From positions 558,001 through 622,000 of the forward strand of contig JAEXOU010000005.1 in assembly GCA_023439125.1 (NCBI GenBank): a stretch of DNA of 64,000 nt, in the 5' to 3' direction. Below are positions 33,361 through 41,813 of the stretch, piece after piece; positions within the stretch are counted from its first letter, which is position 1, and every line of letters starts with the position of its first letter. This DNA comes from Bacillota bacterium (GTDB lineage: Bacteria; Bacillota; Clostridia; Lachnospirales; Lachnospiraceae). The translations under genes and the position numbers were made by a program. Under the pieces are notes generated by a model that was given only the letters and a program-made list of their open reading frames with translations, ran no database searches and was not told the origin of the DNA.

Positions 33361-34443
33361 CTAATCTAAGTAATTTCTCATCGTAATTACGGTACGGTAA
33401 TTTATATTATTAATTTTACATCCTTCACTGTGTCCACTTTCATGAATAACTTTACCGTTCCCAATATACATTGCAACATGATCTACAGAGCCATTCGATT
33501 TACCATAGAATACTAAATCACCTGGTTGAATCGTGGACATAGATACTTTTTTTCCACTTTTCGACATCTCACTTGAAGTTCTAGGAAGTCCTAATTTTGA
33601 TACACTCAAACCACATTTTTTATAGACAGCCCATACAAAGCCTGAGCAATCTGCACCAGTAGTTAAGCTTGTTCCTCCCCAGGAATATCTTAAGCCAATA
33701 TGTTTCTTAGCTTCTAAAACAAGTGTAGTACGTAAGGAAGAAGCTGTTACCGATTCCATCTTAATTGCTGTCTTCCATTTATATTCTAACTTTACATAAT
33801 CCTTCGTTACATAACCTTCGTTATCATCGATGATAACTTTAACCCAAATCGTAGCATTTGGATCATTCTTAGTTACTACTTCAACTGACTTATCTTCAAT
33901 TACGATTAAATCCTCTCCTTTTGAGACTTCTGCGATAATATTATCATCAGACACGCTGGAAGGATTGGATCGCACATTCACATGATTCGCTGTTACCGTC
34001 GCCTTTAAAGTAGCTAGCTGCTCTGCTTTTTTATATCCTTCTTGTCCCATATACAGATAATCAGTTGATACATAGCCTGTAACATCTCCTGATTTAATTT
34101 TCACCCAGCCATCTTGTGCTTCCTCTAAGGTAATACAATATGCATCCTTTGATAACTTCCCTACTATATTTGCTGAGGTATTAGCTTTTTCACGAATATT
34201 AATTGAATCAGTGCAATTTGCTATTGCAATATTATTAGGTATTGTAATAGGTGTGGATAAAAGTGATGTCGTAATCGTAGAATCAGAATCTGTTTCATTA
34301 TTGTAATACTCAGAAAATAATGCACCAAGGCCCCCGATTCCTTCTCCACTTGTAGTTTCAGCCTTTACCGGCATACTCATACCAGAAAATGCAAGTATTG
34401 TTGCTGCAATAAATGCTGTTGTTTTTACAGTTACTTTATGCAT
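33361..34443 (-). CDS. Secreted SH3-domain NlpC/P60 peptidoglycan hydrolase
   Basis: 360 residues. Signal peptide (about 1-28), two bacterial SH3 domains (about 72-130, INIREKANTSANIVGKLSK, and 150-215, VNVRSNPSSVSDDNIIAEVS), then a C-terminal NlpC/P60 domain with catalytic Cys in GADCSGFVWAVYKKCG and His in VDHVAMYIGNGKVIHESG. Likely cleaves stem-peptide bonds outside the cell. Monocistronic, with a full-consensus promoter and its own terminator. Confidence 0.93.
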   Translation of the reverse strand: MHKVTVKTTAFIAATILAFSGMSMPVKAETTSGEGIGGLGALFSEYYNNETDSDSTITTSLLSTPITIPNNIAIANCTDSINIREKANTSANIVGKLSKDAYCITLEEAQDGWVKIKSGDVTGYVSTDYLYMGQEGYKKAEQLATLKATVTANHVNVRSNPSSVSDDNIIAEVSKGEDLIVIEDKSVEVVTKNDPNATIWVKVIIDDNEGYVTKDYVKLEYKWKTAIKMESVTASSLRTTLVLEAKKHIGLRYSWGGTSLTTGADCSGFVWAVYKKCGLSVSKLGLPRTSSEMSKSGKKVSMSTIQPGDLVFYGKSNGSVDHVAMYIGNGKVIHESGHSEGCKINNINYRTVITMRNYLD

Positions 34444-34552
34444 ACACTACCTCCAATTATTAGATATTAAGCTATATATCTTAGCGTATTTTTACCAAAC
34501 TTTATGTATTTCACTCAAATTGTTACGAAATGATTACATTTATTACATGGAT

Positions 34553-34581
34553 ATTATATCAGTATATAGTAAATATGTCAA
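34553..34581 (-). promoter_or_regulatory. Strong sigma-A promoter of the NlpC/P60 gene
   Basis: Minus strand TTGACA (34576-34581), 17 bases, TATAAT (34553-34558). The resulting leader is about 100 bases. This is the right-hand limit of the gene's control region; 34582-34684 holds nothing I can name. Confidence 0.85.
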
Positions 34582-34684
34582 TTGTTAGTAGTCACATTTT
34601 AAAAAAATTATGCAATTTTAACATGTCCCACCTCCTAGACGGTTTTTTATTTCAGTGTCAAAAGTACTTTTTATGAATTTCATT

Positions 34685-34886
34685 TGTCATTTTGCATGTC
34701 AATGTACTTGCTGAAAATGGGATGACTAACATAATTTAGGAGCATACTGTTATGAAGTCGTCGGTACTTAGGGCCTGTATTCTAGGCACTTACGTACCGC
34801 TACGACTTCATTCAAGCGAGAGCGTGTTGCGAATAAATTATGTTAGTCATCCCATTTTCTTAACATTTCCTTGTGAAAAATGGCAT
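34685..34886. repeat. Dispersed long-hairpin repeat A, copy 2
   Basis: 202 bases. Perfect 25-base arms 34713-34737 and 34835-34859 enclose a second hairpin (ATGAAGTCGTCGGTAC against GTACCGCTACGACTTCAT, one bulge) and a GCGAGAGC segment. Most of it matches copy 1; three stem positions differ from copy 1, each with the matching change on the other arm. The 693-base gap 34444-35136 contains this, B2, C2, the nlpC promoter and the spoIVA terminator. Confidence 0.9.
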
Positions 34887-34979
34887 CTTGCAAAACACTC
34901 GCGCCAAGCGCGGTCGCGTAAGCGACATCTTCCTATCGCACTTGTGTGCATCATAGCGTCCTTCCTTTTGGACGCTTTT
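34887..34979 (+). repeat. Dispersed repeat B, copy 2
   Basis: Follows A2 directly. Contains GTCGC-GTAA-GCGAC, a five-pair stem with a GNRA-type loop, and ends in GCGTCC...GGACGCTTTT, a terminator-like hairpin in the plus direction. Similar in order and sequence to 10389-10476. Confidence 0.75.
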
Positions 34980-35023
34980 ACATTTCATAAGAAATTCAGA
35001 AGAATTTCTTATGAAATGTAAAA
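34976..35023. repeat. Palindromic repeat C, copy 2
   Basis: Perfect 22-base arms 34976-34997 and 35002-35023 around AGAA. Shares ATTTCATA...TATGAAAT with copies 3 and, partly, 4. Confidence 0.85.
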
Positions 35024-35083
35024 GCTGATTCGAATGTACTCATTCTAGCTTTACTAAGAATGAAATCATTGACGAATCAGCTC
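35023..35083 (-). terminator. Terminator structure after spoIVA
   Basis: Arms AGCTGATTCG (35023-35032) and CGAATCAGCT (35074-35083) enclose a smaller CATTCT/AGAATG stem; on the minus strand a T-rich stretch (TTTTACATTT) follows. About 55 bases after the stop codon. Confidence 0.65.
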
Positions 35084-35136
35084 TTCTGGTCTTGGCACTA
35101 TCTAAGTTATAAGATACTTTTATAGAATGGAAGCAA

Positions 35137-36630
35137 TTAAATAATGATACAGATTAATCCACCATTACTCTCATTAATAATTTTTTGCATTGTTTCTTGA
35201 AGTTTCATCTGGCTATCATCATTCATCTTATTAATCTTAGCTGCAATTCCTTCATCTACAAGCTGTTTCATTGTTTTACCAAAGATATTCGTCTCCCAGA
35301 TACCTTCAGGACTAACTTCAGCCTGCTCCTTCATATAATTGATCAAATCCATAGCTTGTTCCTCTGTTCCTACAATAGGAGCTATTTCAGTCTGAATATT
35401 TGCTTGGATCATATGTATGGATGGAGCATTTGCTTTAATCTTTACACCGTATTTACTACCATGACGAATTAATTGTGGTTCCTCAATTACAATTTGATTT
35501 TGCGATGGTGATACAACCCCATAACCTTTATATTTTACTTGTTCGCATGCAGAACTTACTTTTTCATATTCCTGTTTCTTCGAAGCAAGCTCGCGAATCA
35601 TCTTCATAAAATCATACTCGCCATTTACTGGACATCCAGTAATATCTGAGATAATGTCATAATAATACTTATTGTCAATATCTACAAAGATTCGAACAGT
35701 GCCATCTTCCATTACGATTTTCTCAATCTTAAACTCATTCACATAAGGATTGTCAACTTTACAATTATCTGGATTGACATCCTTCATTAATCTCATATTC
35801 GAAAGCATCTCTTTAATCGATTCAATTAAAGCTTTCTTGATATAGTGGTCCCTTGGGAATAGTTCTAACCACTTTGGTAAAAAGAAATTGATCTCTGAAA
35901 TTGGGAATGCAGATAATGCACCAGATAAAATGTTCAAAATATCGTCTTTTTTCATCTGCTCACAATTAACTGGGAGCACTGGCACATCATACTTATCTTC
36001 CATCTTTTCAGCCATCATATTGGTTTCTTCTGAATATGGGCGATTTGTATTAAGAACTATAACAAATGGTTTCCCTATCTTTTTTAATTCATCCACAGTT
36101 CTCTCTTCAGGAGCAATATAATTATCTCTTGGAAGGTCTCCAAAGCTCCCATCACAAGTTACTACTACTCCTATCGTAGAATGATCATTAATTACTTTTT
36201 TAGTACCAAGTTCAGCTGCTTGAGTAAATGGAATTTCATAATCAAACCATGGTGTTTTAACCATACGTTCCTGATCATTTTCAACATGACCAAGTGCACC
36301 ATCTACCATATAACCAACACAATCGATCATACGAACTGATAAATCAACATCATTCGATAATTGGATATTTACTGCATCTTTCGGTATAAATTTAGGTTCC
36401 GTTGTCATTACGGTCTTACCCGCTGCGCTTTGTGGTAATTCATCAACGGCTCTTTCTCTGTTATGTACATCTTCTATATTCGGAATTACCAACAAGTCCA
36501 TAAATCGCTTAATGAATGTTGACTTACCAGTTCGTACTGGTCCTACAACACCAATGTAGATTTCGCCATTGGTTCTTGCCTGAATATCTTTGTAAACATT
36601 GTAGCTATTTGATAAAGCAAAATTGTCCAT
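35137..36630 (-). CDS. spoIVA: Stage IV sporulation protein A
   Basis: 497 residues, normal length. N-terminal P-loop GPVRTGKSTFIKRF (residues about 30-43) of the ATPase domain, DCVGYMVDGALGH, and a C-terminal region ending NESNGGLICIII, the conserved tail needed for surface attachment. SpoIVA polymerises around the forespore by ATP hydrolysis and forms the base of the spore coat. Its presence shows the organism is an endospore former or a recent descendant of one. A sigma-E promoter is expected, but I could not place one confidently upstream. Confidence 0.97.
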   Translation of the reverse strand: MDNFALSNSYNVYKDIQARTNGEIYIGVVGPVRTGKSTFIKRFMDLLVIPNIEDVHNRERAVDELPQSAAGKTVMTTEPKFIPKDAVNIQLSNDVDLSVRMIDCVGYMVDGALGHVENDQERMVKTPWFDYEIPFTQAAELGTKKVINDHSTIGVVVTCDGSFGDLPRDNYIAPEERTVDELKKIGKPFVIVLNTNRPYSEETNMMAEKMEDKYDVPVLPVNCEQMKKDDILNILSGALSAFPISEINFFLPKWLELFPRDHYIKKALIESIKEMLSNMRLMKDVNPDNCKVDNPYVNEFKIEKIVMEDGTVRIFVDIDNKYYYDIISDITGCPVNGEYDFMKMIRELASKKQEYEKVSSACEQVKYKGYGVVSPSQNQIVIEEPQLIRHGSKYGVKIKANAPSIHMIQANIQTEIAPIVGTEEQAMDLINYMKEQAEVSPEGIWETNIFGKTMKQLVDEGIAAKINKMNDDSQMKLQETMQKIINESNGGLICIII

Positions 36631-36709
36631 AAAAATACCCCTTCCATATTTGTGCCAAGTTTAACCTTGATACAGTATATGGTGGGGCAGTTTTTGTTAG
36701 AACAAATTT

Positions 36710-37618
36710 TTATTTACGTTCTCCACCCCATTCGATAACAGCAAATCCGTTTCGTTCGAAGGTAGAAAGCTCTTGTTCTTCTATCTTGATTGCATGATCA
36801 AGTGGTTGAAATACCATAAATATTCGTAATATACTATCTGGTTGTGGACTTATCGTTAGCTTTGCTTGTTCTGTATATTGAGTTGTTTGAAATGTTATTA
36901 GATTATAAGGATTCTTCTTCATAAAAGGTATCCAAAATTCGATAAATTCACTAATCTCTTTCTCATTTAATCCCATGAAGCTCAATTTATCCTGAAGAAA
37001 TTGTTCTGTTTCACTTCCAGCAATACAAAAACCCTTCGACATATCATAATCAACATCATTCTTACCTTCCCAGAATAAATAAGGATAGGTATGTCCAAGT
37101 TCATCCACTAGTTTTCCATCTGGATAAGCGATAACTGACCATTCATTCTCGTATTGTGGTTCTGTAACTAATAGCTCACCAGCATAATCTAAAGTTACTG
37201 TAACCTTAGTTGGTTTGGTTGGATATAGATAAATCACAGGTTTATAAACGACACCCTCTTCTAATTCAAAGTCACTTTTCTTGATGGAAACTGCTGTTAA
37301 TTCATATGTGTTCTCTCCAGTATTCGTTAATGTCTCATAAAAGACTTCGACACGGTCACCTTCGCAATAAGAATCATCTAGAGTACTATAAACCTTATAT
37401 ATATTTGGTAATGGATAAACATTAAATGCTGTAAAATAATCATTCTCAATGTCTTCTATGTCTAAAATAATGCTCGTTAACGACTCATCTAGTTCTTCAA
37501 CTGGTTGTGTTGGTTCTGTTGTTGGGTTATTAGAAATATTTTGTTCTCTCCCGCCTGAACAAGAAACAATAAAACACATAGCTAAAATAAAACCAAATAT
37601 AACCACTATTTTTTTCAT
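36710..37618 (-). CDS. KPVIYLYP-motif lipoprotein, paralogue 1
   Basis: 302 residues. Signal peptide ending FIVSC (lipobox Cys at about residue 20), a short threonine/proline linker, then a conserved domain starting KPVIYLYPTKPTKVTV and containing YLFWEGKNDVDYDMSKGFCIAG. The KPVIYLYP family is found in many Firmicutes; function unknown to me. From about residue 125 onward it is almost identical to the neighbour at 37637. It lies between that paralogue and spoIVA on the same strand. Confidence 0.8.
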   Translation of the reverse strand: MKKIVVIFGFILAMCFIVSCSGGREQNISNNPTTEPTQPVEELDESLTSIILDIEDIENDYFTAFNVYPLPNIYKVYSTLDDSYCEGDRVEVFYETLTNTGENTYELTAVSIKKSDFELEEGVVYKPVIYLYPTKPTKVTVTLDYAGELLVTEPQYENEWSVIAYPDGKLVDELGHTYPYLFWEGKNDVDYDMSKGFCIAGSETEQFLQDKLSFMGLNEKEISEFIEFWIPFMKKNPYNLITFQTTQYTEQAKLTISPQPDSILRIFMVFQPLDHAIKIEEQELSTFERNGFAVIEWGGERK

Positions 37619-37636
37619 TATTATACTCCTTTCCTT

Positions 37637-38542
37637 TTATTTACGTTTACCACCCCATTCGATAACAGCAAATCCGTTTCGTTCGAAGGTAGAAAGCTCT
37701 TGTTCTTCTATCTTGATAGCATGATCAAGTGGTTGAAATACCATAAATATTCGTAATATACTATCTGGTTGTGGACTTATCGTTAGCTTTGCTTGATCTG
37801 TATATTGGGTTGTTTGAAATGTAATTAGATTATAAGGATTCTTCTTCATAAAAGGTACCCAAAATTCTATAAATTCACTAATCTCTTTCTCATTTAATCC
37901 CATGAAGCTCAATTTATCCTGAAGAAATTGAGCTGTTTCACTTCCCGCAATACAAAAACCCTTCGACATATCATAATCAACATCATTCCTACCTTCCCAG
38001 AATAAATAAGGATAGGTGTGTCCAAGTTCATCCACTAATTTTCCATCTGGATAAGCAATAACTGACCATTTATTCTCGTATAGAGGCTCAGTAACTAACA
38101 AGTCACCAGCATAATCTAAAGTCACAATAACTTTTGTTGGTTCACTTGGGTAAAGATAAATCACAGGTTTATAATCGACACCCTCTTCTAATTCAAAATC
38201 ACTTGCTTTGATTGTAACAGCTGTTAACTCATATGTATTTTTTTCCAACTCTGTTAATGTCTTATAATAGACTTCAATATAGTCCCCTTCGCAATAGGAT
38301 TCATCCAACGTACCATAAACCTTATACTTATATGGTGATGGATAAGCGTAGACTGCTGTAAAATATCCTTCTCCAATCTCTCTTATCTCTAACGTCACGC
38401 TCTCCAAATCTTCATCTTGTTCTACTTCTATCGTTGGTTCTGTTGTTGGATGATCAGAAATAATGTTTCCACTTTTATTCGAACAAGAAACAATAAAACA
38501 TATAGCTAAAATGGTACCTAATATAACCTTAATTCTCTTCAT
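37637..38542 (-). CDS. KPVIYLYP-motif lipoprotein, paralogue 2
   Basis: About 301 residues with the same plan: signal peptide ending FIVSC, variable linker, KPVIYLYPSEPTKVIV domain. The start is taken at the ATG at 38542, since GGAG stands seven bases before it and only one base before the ATG at 38548. N-terminal 110 residues have diverged from paralogue 1 while the C-terminal ~180 are nearly unchanged. The pair is a tandem duplication with 18 bases between genes. Confidence 0.8.
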   Translation of the reverse strand: MKRIKVILGTILAICFIVSCSNKSGNIISDHPTTEPTIEVEQDEDLESVTLEIREIGEGYFTAVYAYPSPYKYKVYGTLDESYCEGDYIEVYYKTLTELEKNTYELTAVTIKASDFELEEGVDYKPVIYLYPSEPTKVIVTLDYAGDLLVTEPLYENKWSVIAYPDGKLVDELGHTYPYLFWEGRNDVDYDMSKGFCIAGSETAQFLQDKLSFMGLNEKEISEFIEFWVPFMKKNPYNLITFQTTQYTDQAKLTISPQPDSILRIFMVFQPLDHAIKIEEQELSTFERNGFAVIEWGGKRK

Positions 38543-38683
38543 TATCATACTCCTTTAACAAATGATTAATGGAAATATATTACTCCACCTACATTATAAT
38601 ACACTATTTACCATTTTGCCATAACGTATTTGCCCACTTATTTAAACACCATTATTGTTTCTTTATTCAATTATTTGACACCC

Positions 38684-39022
38684 CTACCAGTTTTTCCATA
38701 CTTCTGGTTGATAACCAATGGTAGCAAGTTTTCCATTTCGAACGATTGGTGTTTTCAGTACTTTTTGATTTTCTAGTATTTTTGTAACTTTATCCTCCTC
38801 AGATAGATAGGATAATAATGCTAATAAATCCTTATCTTTTCCTTTCGAATCTATCATCTCAGTGATTCCACCAACAGCCTGACATACAGAAGTAAATTCT
38901 CCTTTACTCATACCCTTTTCTTTTAAATCAATCATCTGAAACTTTATGTTTCTTTCCTTAAAATATCTTTGCGCCTTCTTTGTATCAAAACATTTATTTG
39001 TACCAAAAATTTGAATATTCAA
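38684..39022 (-). CDS. Spx/ArsC-family thioredoxin-fold protein
   Basis: 112 residues. MNIQIFGTNKCFDTKKAQRYF places a single cysteine at residue 11 in a CX3K context, followed by ERNIKFQMIDLKEKGMSKGEF, as in ArsC/Spx/YffB-like proteins. There is no CXXC switch, so it is not a Spx redox regulator of the Bacillus type; an arsenate reductase or unknown reductase role is possible. Confidence 0.8.
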   Translation of the reverse strand: MNIQIFGTNKCFDTKKAQRYFKERNIKFQMIDLKEKGMSKGEFTSVCQAVGGITEMIDSKGKDKDLLALLSYLSEEDKVTKILENQKVLKTPIVRNGKLATIGYQPEVWKNW

Positions 39023-39067
39023 TCTATAACCTCCATTCGATGTTCTTCATCTAACAACCCTCGCAAC

Positions 39068-39241
39068 TTTATTAGCGTTTGTGATTTCACCTCCTATCCC
39101 GAAGAAAGAGTACACATGTATATTTTCGAAGGCCTTACAAGCCCCATACTCTTTGTGGGCTTGTGAGCGTAGCGCGCCGTAGAAAAGATACATGCGTACT
39201 CTTTCTTCGGGATAGCAAAAAAATCACAAACGCCTAGTAAA
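39068..39241. repeat. Large nested inverted repeat (element D)
   Basis: About 174 bases folding into one long hairpin: outer arms GCGTTTGTGATTT (39075-39087) with 39221-39233; next 20-base perfect arms 39094-39113 with 39196-39215; then a partly paired segment; then ACAAGCCC (39138-39145) with GGGCTTGT (39157-39164). Sequence differs from repeat A, but size and plan are alike, and it too lies just after a minus-strand terminator. Confidence 0.85.
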
Positions 39242-39247
39242 CAAACA

Positions 39248-39272
39248 GGGTTGTTGCATTATGCAACAACCC
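39248..39272 (-). terminator. Terminator of the uridine kinase gene
   Basis: Perfect stem GGGTTGTTGCAT / ATGCAACAACCC with a one-base centre, three bases after the udk stop codon. The same 12-base arms recur at 51381-51405. It lacks a clear T tract, so the terminator call rests on position and on the shared stem. Confidence 0.6.
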
Positions 39273-39275
39273 CCA

Positions 39276-39899
39276 TTAATCATGTTTACTAATAATCGCA
39301 TGAATACGATTCATTACCATAGTCAACGCTACTGTATTCTCACCGCCACGTGGAATAATAATATCTGCATACTTCTTCGTTGGTTCAACGAATTGTTCAT
39401 GCATAGGTTTAACCGTATTAATATATTGATTAATGACCGATTCAATACTTCTTCCACGCTCTTTTACATCGCGTAAAATACGGCGCACGAGACGCTCATC
39501 CGCATCCGTATCCACAAAGATTTTAATATCCATTAAGTCTCTTAGCTCCTTATTTTCAAAAATTAAGAAGCCTTCAACCACAATTACCTTAGCTGGTTCA
39601 ATGTGAATGGTATCCTTTGTTCGATTATGTTCGGAATAAGAATAAACTGGACAATCAATTGCAATCCTCTGCTTTAATGCTTTGATATCATGAATCATTC
39701 GATCGGTATCAAACGCATTCGGATGATCGTAATTGATGCTAGCTCTCTCTTCAAATGGCATATCATCATGTGCTTTATAATAGCTATCATGACAAAGAAG
39801 TTGTACTTCTTGTTTAAATTCTTGTTTTAATCGAACTGCTACCGTTGTTTTTCCTGAAGCAGAACCACCAGCAACACCGATTACAATAACATCTTTCAC
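39276..39899 (-). CDS. udk: Uridine kinase family protein
   Basis: About 207 residues. P-loop GVAGGSASGKTTVAVRL near the N-terminus, CHDSYYKAHDDMPFEERASINYDHPNAFD substrate region and a lid with RRILRDVKERGRS. Phosphorylates uridine and cytidine in pyrimidine salvage. The frame runs to an ATG at 39926, but GGAGG six bases before the GTG at 39899 marks the likely start (MKDVIVIGVAGG). Confidence 0.93.
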   Translation of the reverse strand: MKDVIVIGVAGGSASGKTTVAVRLKQEFKQEVQLLCHDSYYKAHDDMPFEERASINYDHPNAFDTDRMIHDIKALKQRIAIDCPVYSYSEHNRTKDTIHIEPAKVIVVEGFLIFENKELRDLMDIKIFVDTDADERLVRRILRDVKERGRSIESVINQYINTVKPMHEQFVEPTKKYADIIIPRGGENTVALTMVMNRIHAIISKHD

Positions 39900-40004
39900 A
39901 AAAACCCTCCAATAGCGAATTCCCATGCGTCAAACACGCAACATTATTAACAGTCAAAAGTGCATGAGGAATTTACTGTGTCTAAGGTGCTTATAATTCA
40001 TTTA

Positions 40005-40643
40005 CTAAGCTAAAATTTCCTTGATTGCAGCAGCCATTTCATCACATTTGCAATTTTTAAAGAAATACTCATTAAATTTAGACCCACTAATGGCACCCTT
40101 TAATAAATCCTGATCAATGTTCTTTAAGATTGTTAACATGTCAACATGGGTTACTTTTTTTACTTCATCTAAGATTTTTTTGTTTCTTTGTTCTGGAATC
40201 ACTCTTTCCTTCGGATATCCTTGACCGCTTTCTCCTTCGAATAACTTTTCAAAGATATACTGAAGGTTCAATTCAGCTCCCCAACCAAATCCTTTTGCAA
40301 ATGGAAGTGCAATTGCATTACCATCATTAATCTGAGCAAACATATAAGCATCCGAAGGATCAACTACATGTCCACAAAGCACATTAGGGAAAGAATTTAA
40401 TGCAAGCATCGCTCCTTGCCCAGTACCACAACCAGTAATTACATAATCAGCTGCACCAGAATTTAAAAGAATCGCAGCTAAAATACCATTCTGTACATAA
40501 GTCAAGGAATTCTCATCTTCTGCACTGTACATACCATAATTAAATACTTCATGACCCTTAGGTTCTACTACTTTTTTTAAAGTTTCATATACTAAGCCAT
40601 TCTTTGCTGCCTGACTATTTTCATTAATTAATGCAATTTTCAT
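40005..40643 (-). CDS. RpiB/LacA/LacB-family sugar-phosphate isomerase
   Basis: 212 residues, longer than the ~150 of RpiB because of a C-terminal extension. Conserved parts are KIALINENSQAAKN, DYVITGCGTGQGAMLALNSFPNVLCG and CGHVVDPSDAYMFAQINDGNAIALP. Converts ribose 5-phosphate or a related aldose/ketose phosphate. Family-level call; substrate unknown. A TTGACA-17-TAGAAT promoter is upstream. Confidence 0.85.
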   Translation of the reverse strand: MKIALINENSQAAKNGLVYETLKKVVEPKGHEVFNYGMYSAEDENSLTYVQNGILAAILLNSGAADYVITGCGTGQGAMLALNSFPNVLCGHVVDPSDAYMFAQINDGNAIALPFAKGFGWGAELNLQYIFEKLFEGESGQGYPKERVIPEQRNKKILDEVKKVTHVDMLTILKNIDQDLLKGAISGSKFNEYFFKNCKCDEMAAAIKEILA

Positions 40644-40730
40644 CTAAATTTCCATCCTTTTGTATTTTGTATTTGATGTACCTATACTTTATCTCTTGTA
40701 AAATATACTACAAATTTAACACTAACAATA

Positions 40731-40759
40731 ATTCTACAAACTTCCCATTTTCATGTCAA
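40731..40759 (-). promoter_or_regulatory. Predicted sigma-A promoter of the isomerase gene
   Basis: Minus strand TTGACA (40754-40759), 17 bases, TAGAAT (40731-40736); leader of about 80 bases. Confidence 0.7.
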
Positions 40760-40808
40760 CAAACAAATCATACCATATTCATTCACAATTATCTCTTTGC
40801 GAGCTGAA

Positions 40809-41813
40809 TTACCACTCCAGAGAACTGTTCTCCATTGCCTTATCACGTAGTAATAAATCAGTCACTGCATCTTTTGCGGATTTATTTTCAAATAGTACCA
40901 TATTGATTTGTTCTACGATTGGCATCTGAACATTGTATTTTTTTGATAGTGCAAGAGCAGCTTTTGCGCAGTAAACACCTTCAACAACCTGTTTTACTTC
41001 CTCCATCGCTTCCTGCATTGTATAACCTTTACCAATCAGATAACCAGCATTACGATTACGGCTATGTTTACTTGTACAAGTTACAAATAAATCACCTACT
41101 CCAGAAAGACCGGAAAATGTTTCAAGTTTTCCACCCATCTTAATACCAAGACGGCTAATCTCTGCTATTCCACGAGTCATCAATGCTGCTTTTGTATTAT
41201 CACCAAACCCAAGTCCATCAGCGATACCTGCTGCTAATGCGATCACATTCTTTAGGGAACCACCTAACTCAATTCCCATAATATCTGGACTTGTATAGAC
41301 TCTAAAATACTCATTCATAAACGCATCCTGAATCATGGAAGCTGTCTTTTTTGAAGACGCACCAACAACACAAGAAGTTGGGATACCACGACTGACTTCT
41401 TCTGCATGACTCGGACCAGATAACACTGCAACATCAGCGAGAGGTATTTCCTCCTTAATAATATCGGTAAGTGTCATTAATGTTGTTTCCTCAATACCTT
41501 TACCAACATTAACAATTACAGTATCTTTTTTAATGAAAGGTGCAACTTGCTTAGCAGTGGAACGAACATATGGAGATGCAACAGCAAACACAATAAGTTC
41601 GGGATTATTTAATGCAAGAGACAAATCAGCTGTGACCTTTACTGAATCTGGTAATTTAGCTTCTGGTAAATTTGGTAGCTTCTCGCGATTTGCAGTTAAC
41701 ATTTCCACTTCTTTTGATAAAGCAGACCAAAGCGTAACCTCTTGACCATTATTACTAAGTAGTATGGCTAAAGCGGTTCCCCAAGTACCTGCCCCAAGTA
41801 CACTAATTCTCAT
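40809..41813 (-). CDS. gpsA: Glycerol-3-phosphate dehydrogenase [NAD(P)+]
   Basis: About 334 residues. NAD-binding VLGAGTWGTALAILL at the N-terminus, GGSLKNVIALAAGIADG with the catalytic lysine, and LSGVGDLFVTCTSKHSRNR. Makes sn-glycerol 3-phosphate for phospholipid synthesis. The frame is open further upstream, but AAGGAGG seven bases before the ATG at 41813 fixes the start (MRISVLGAG); it then overlaps the end of plsY by 11 bases, showing translational coupling within lipid synthesis. Confidence 0.96.
   Translation of the reverse strand: MRISVLGAGTWGTALAILLSNNGQEVTLWSALSKEVEMLTANREKLPNLPEAKLPDSVKVTADLSLALNNPELIVFAVASPYVRSTAKQVAPFIKKDTVIVNVGKGIEETTLMTLTDIIKEEIPLADVAVLSGPSHAEEVSRGIPTSCVVGASSKKTASMIQDAFMNEYFRVYTSPDIMGIELGGSLKNVIALAAGIADGLGFGDNTKAALMTRGIAEISRLGIKMGGKLETFSGLSGVGDLFVTCTSKHSRNRNAGYLIGKGYTMQEAMEEVKQVVEGVYCAKAALALSKKYNVQMPIVEQINMVLFENKSAKDAVTDLLLRDKAMENSSLEW

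Noticed and set aside
34752..35021. Short plus-strand ORF across repeats A2/B2/C2
   Set aside because: It lies wholly in structured repeats, has no RBS and is not open in copy 1.
36631..36709. Sigma-E promoter for spoIVA
   Set aside because: A CATATACT string is present, but I find no properly spaced -35 element, so I do not annotate it.
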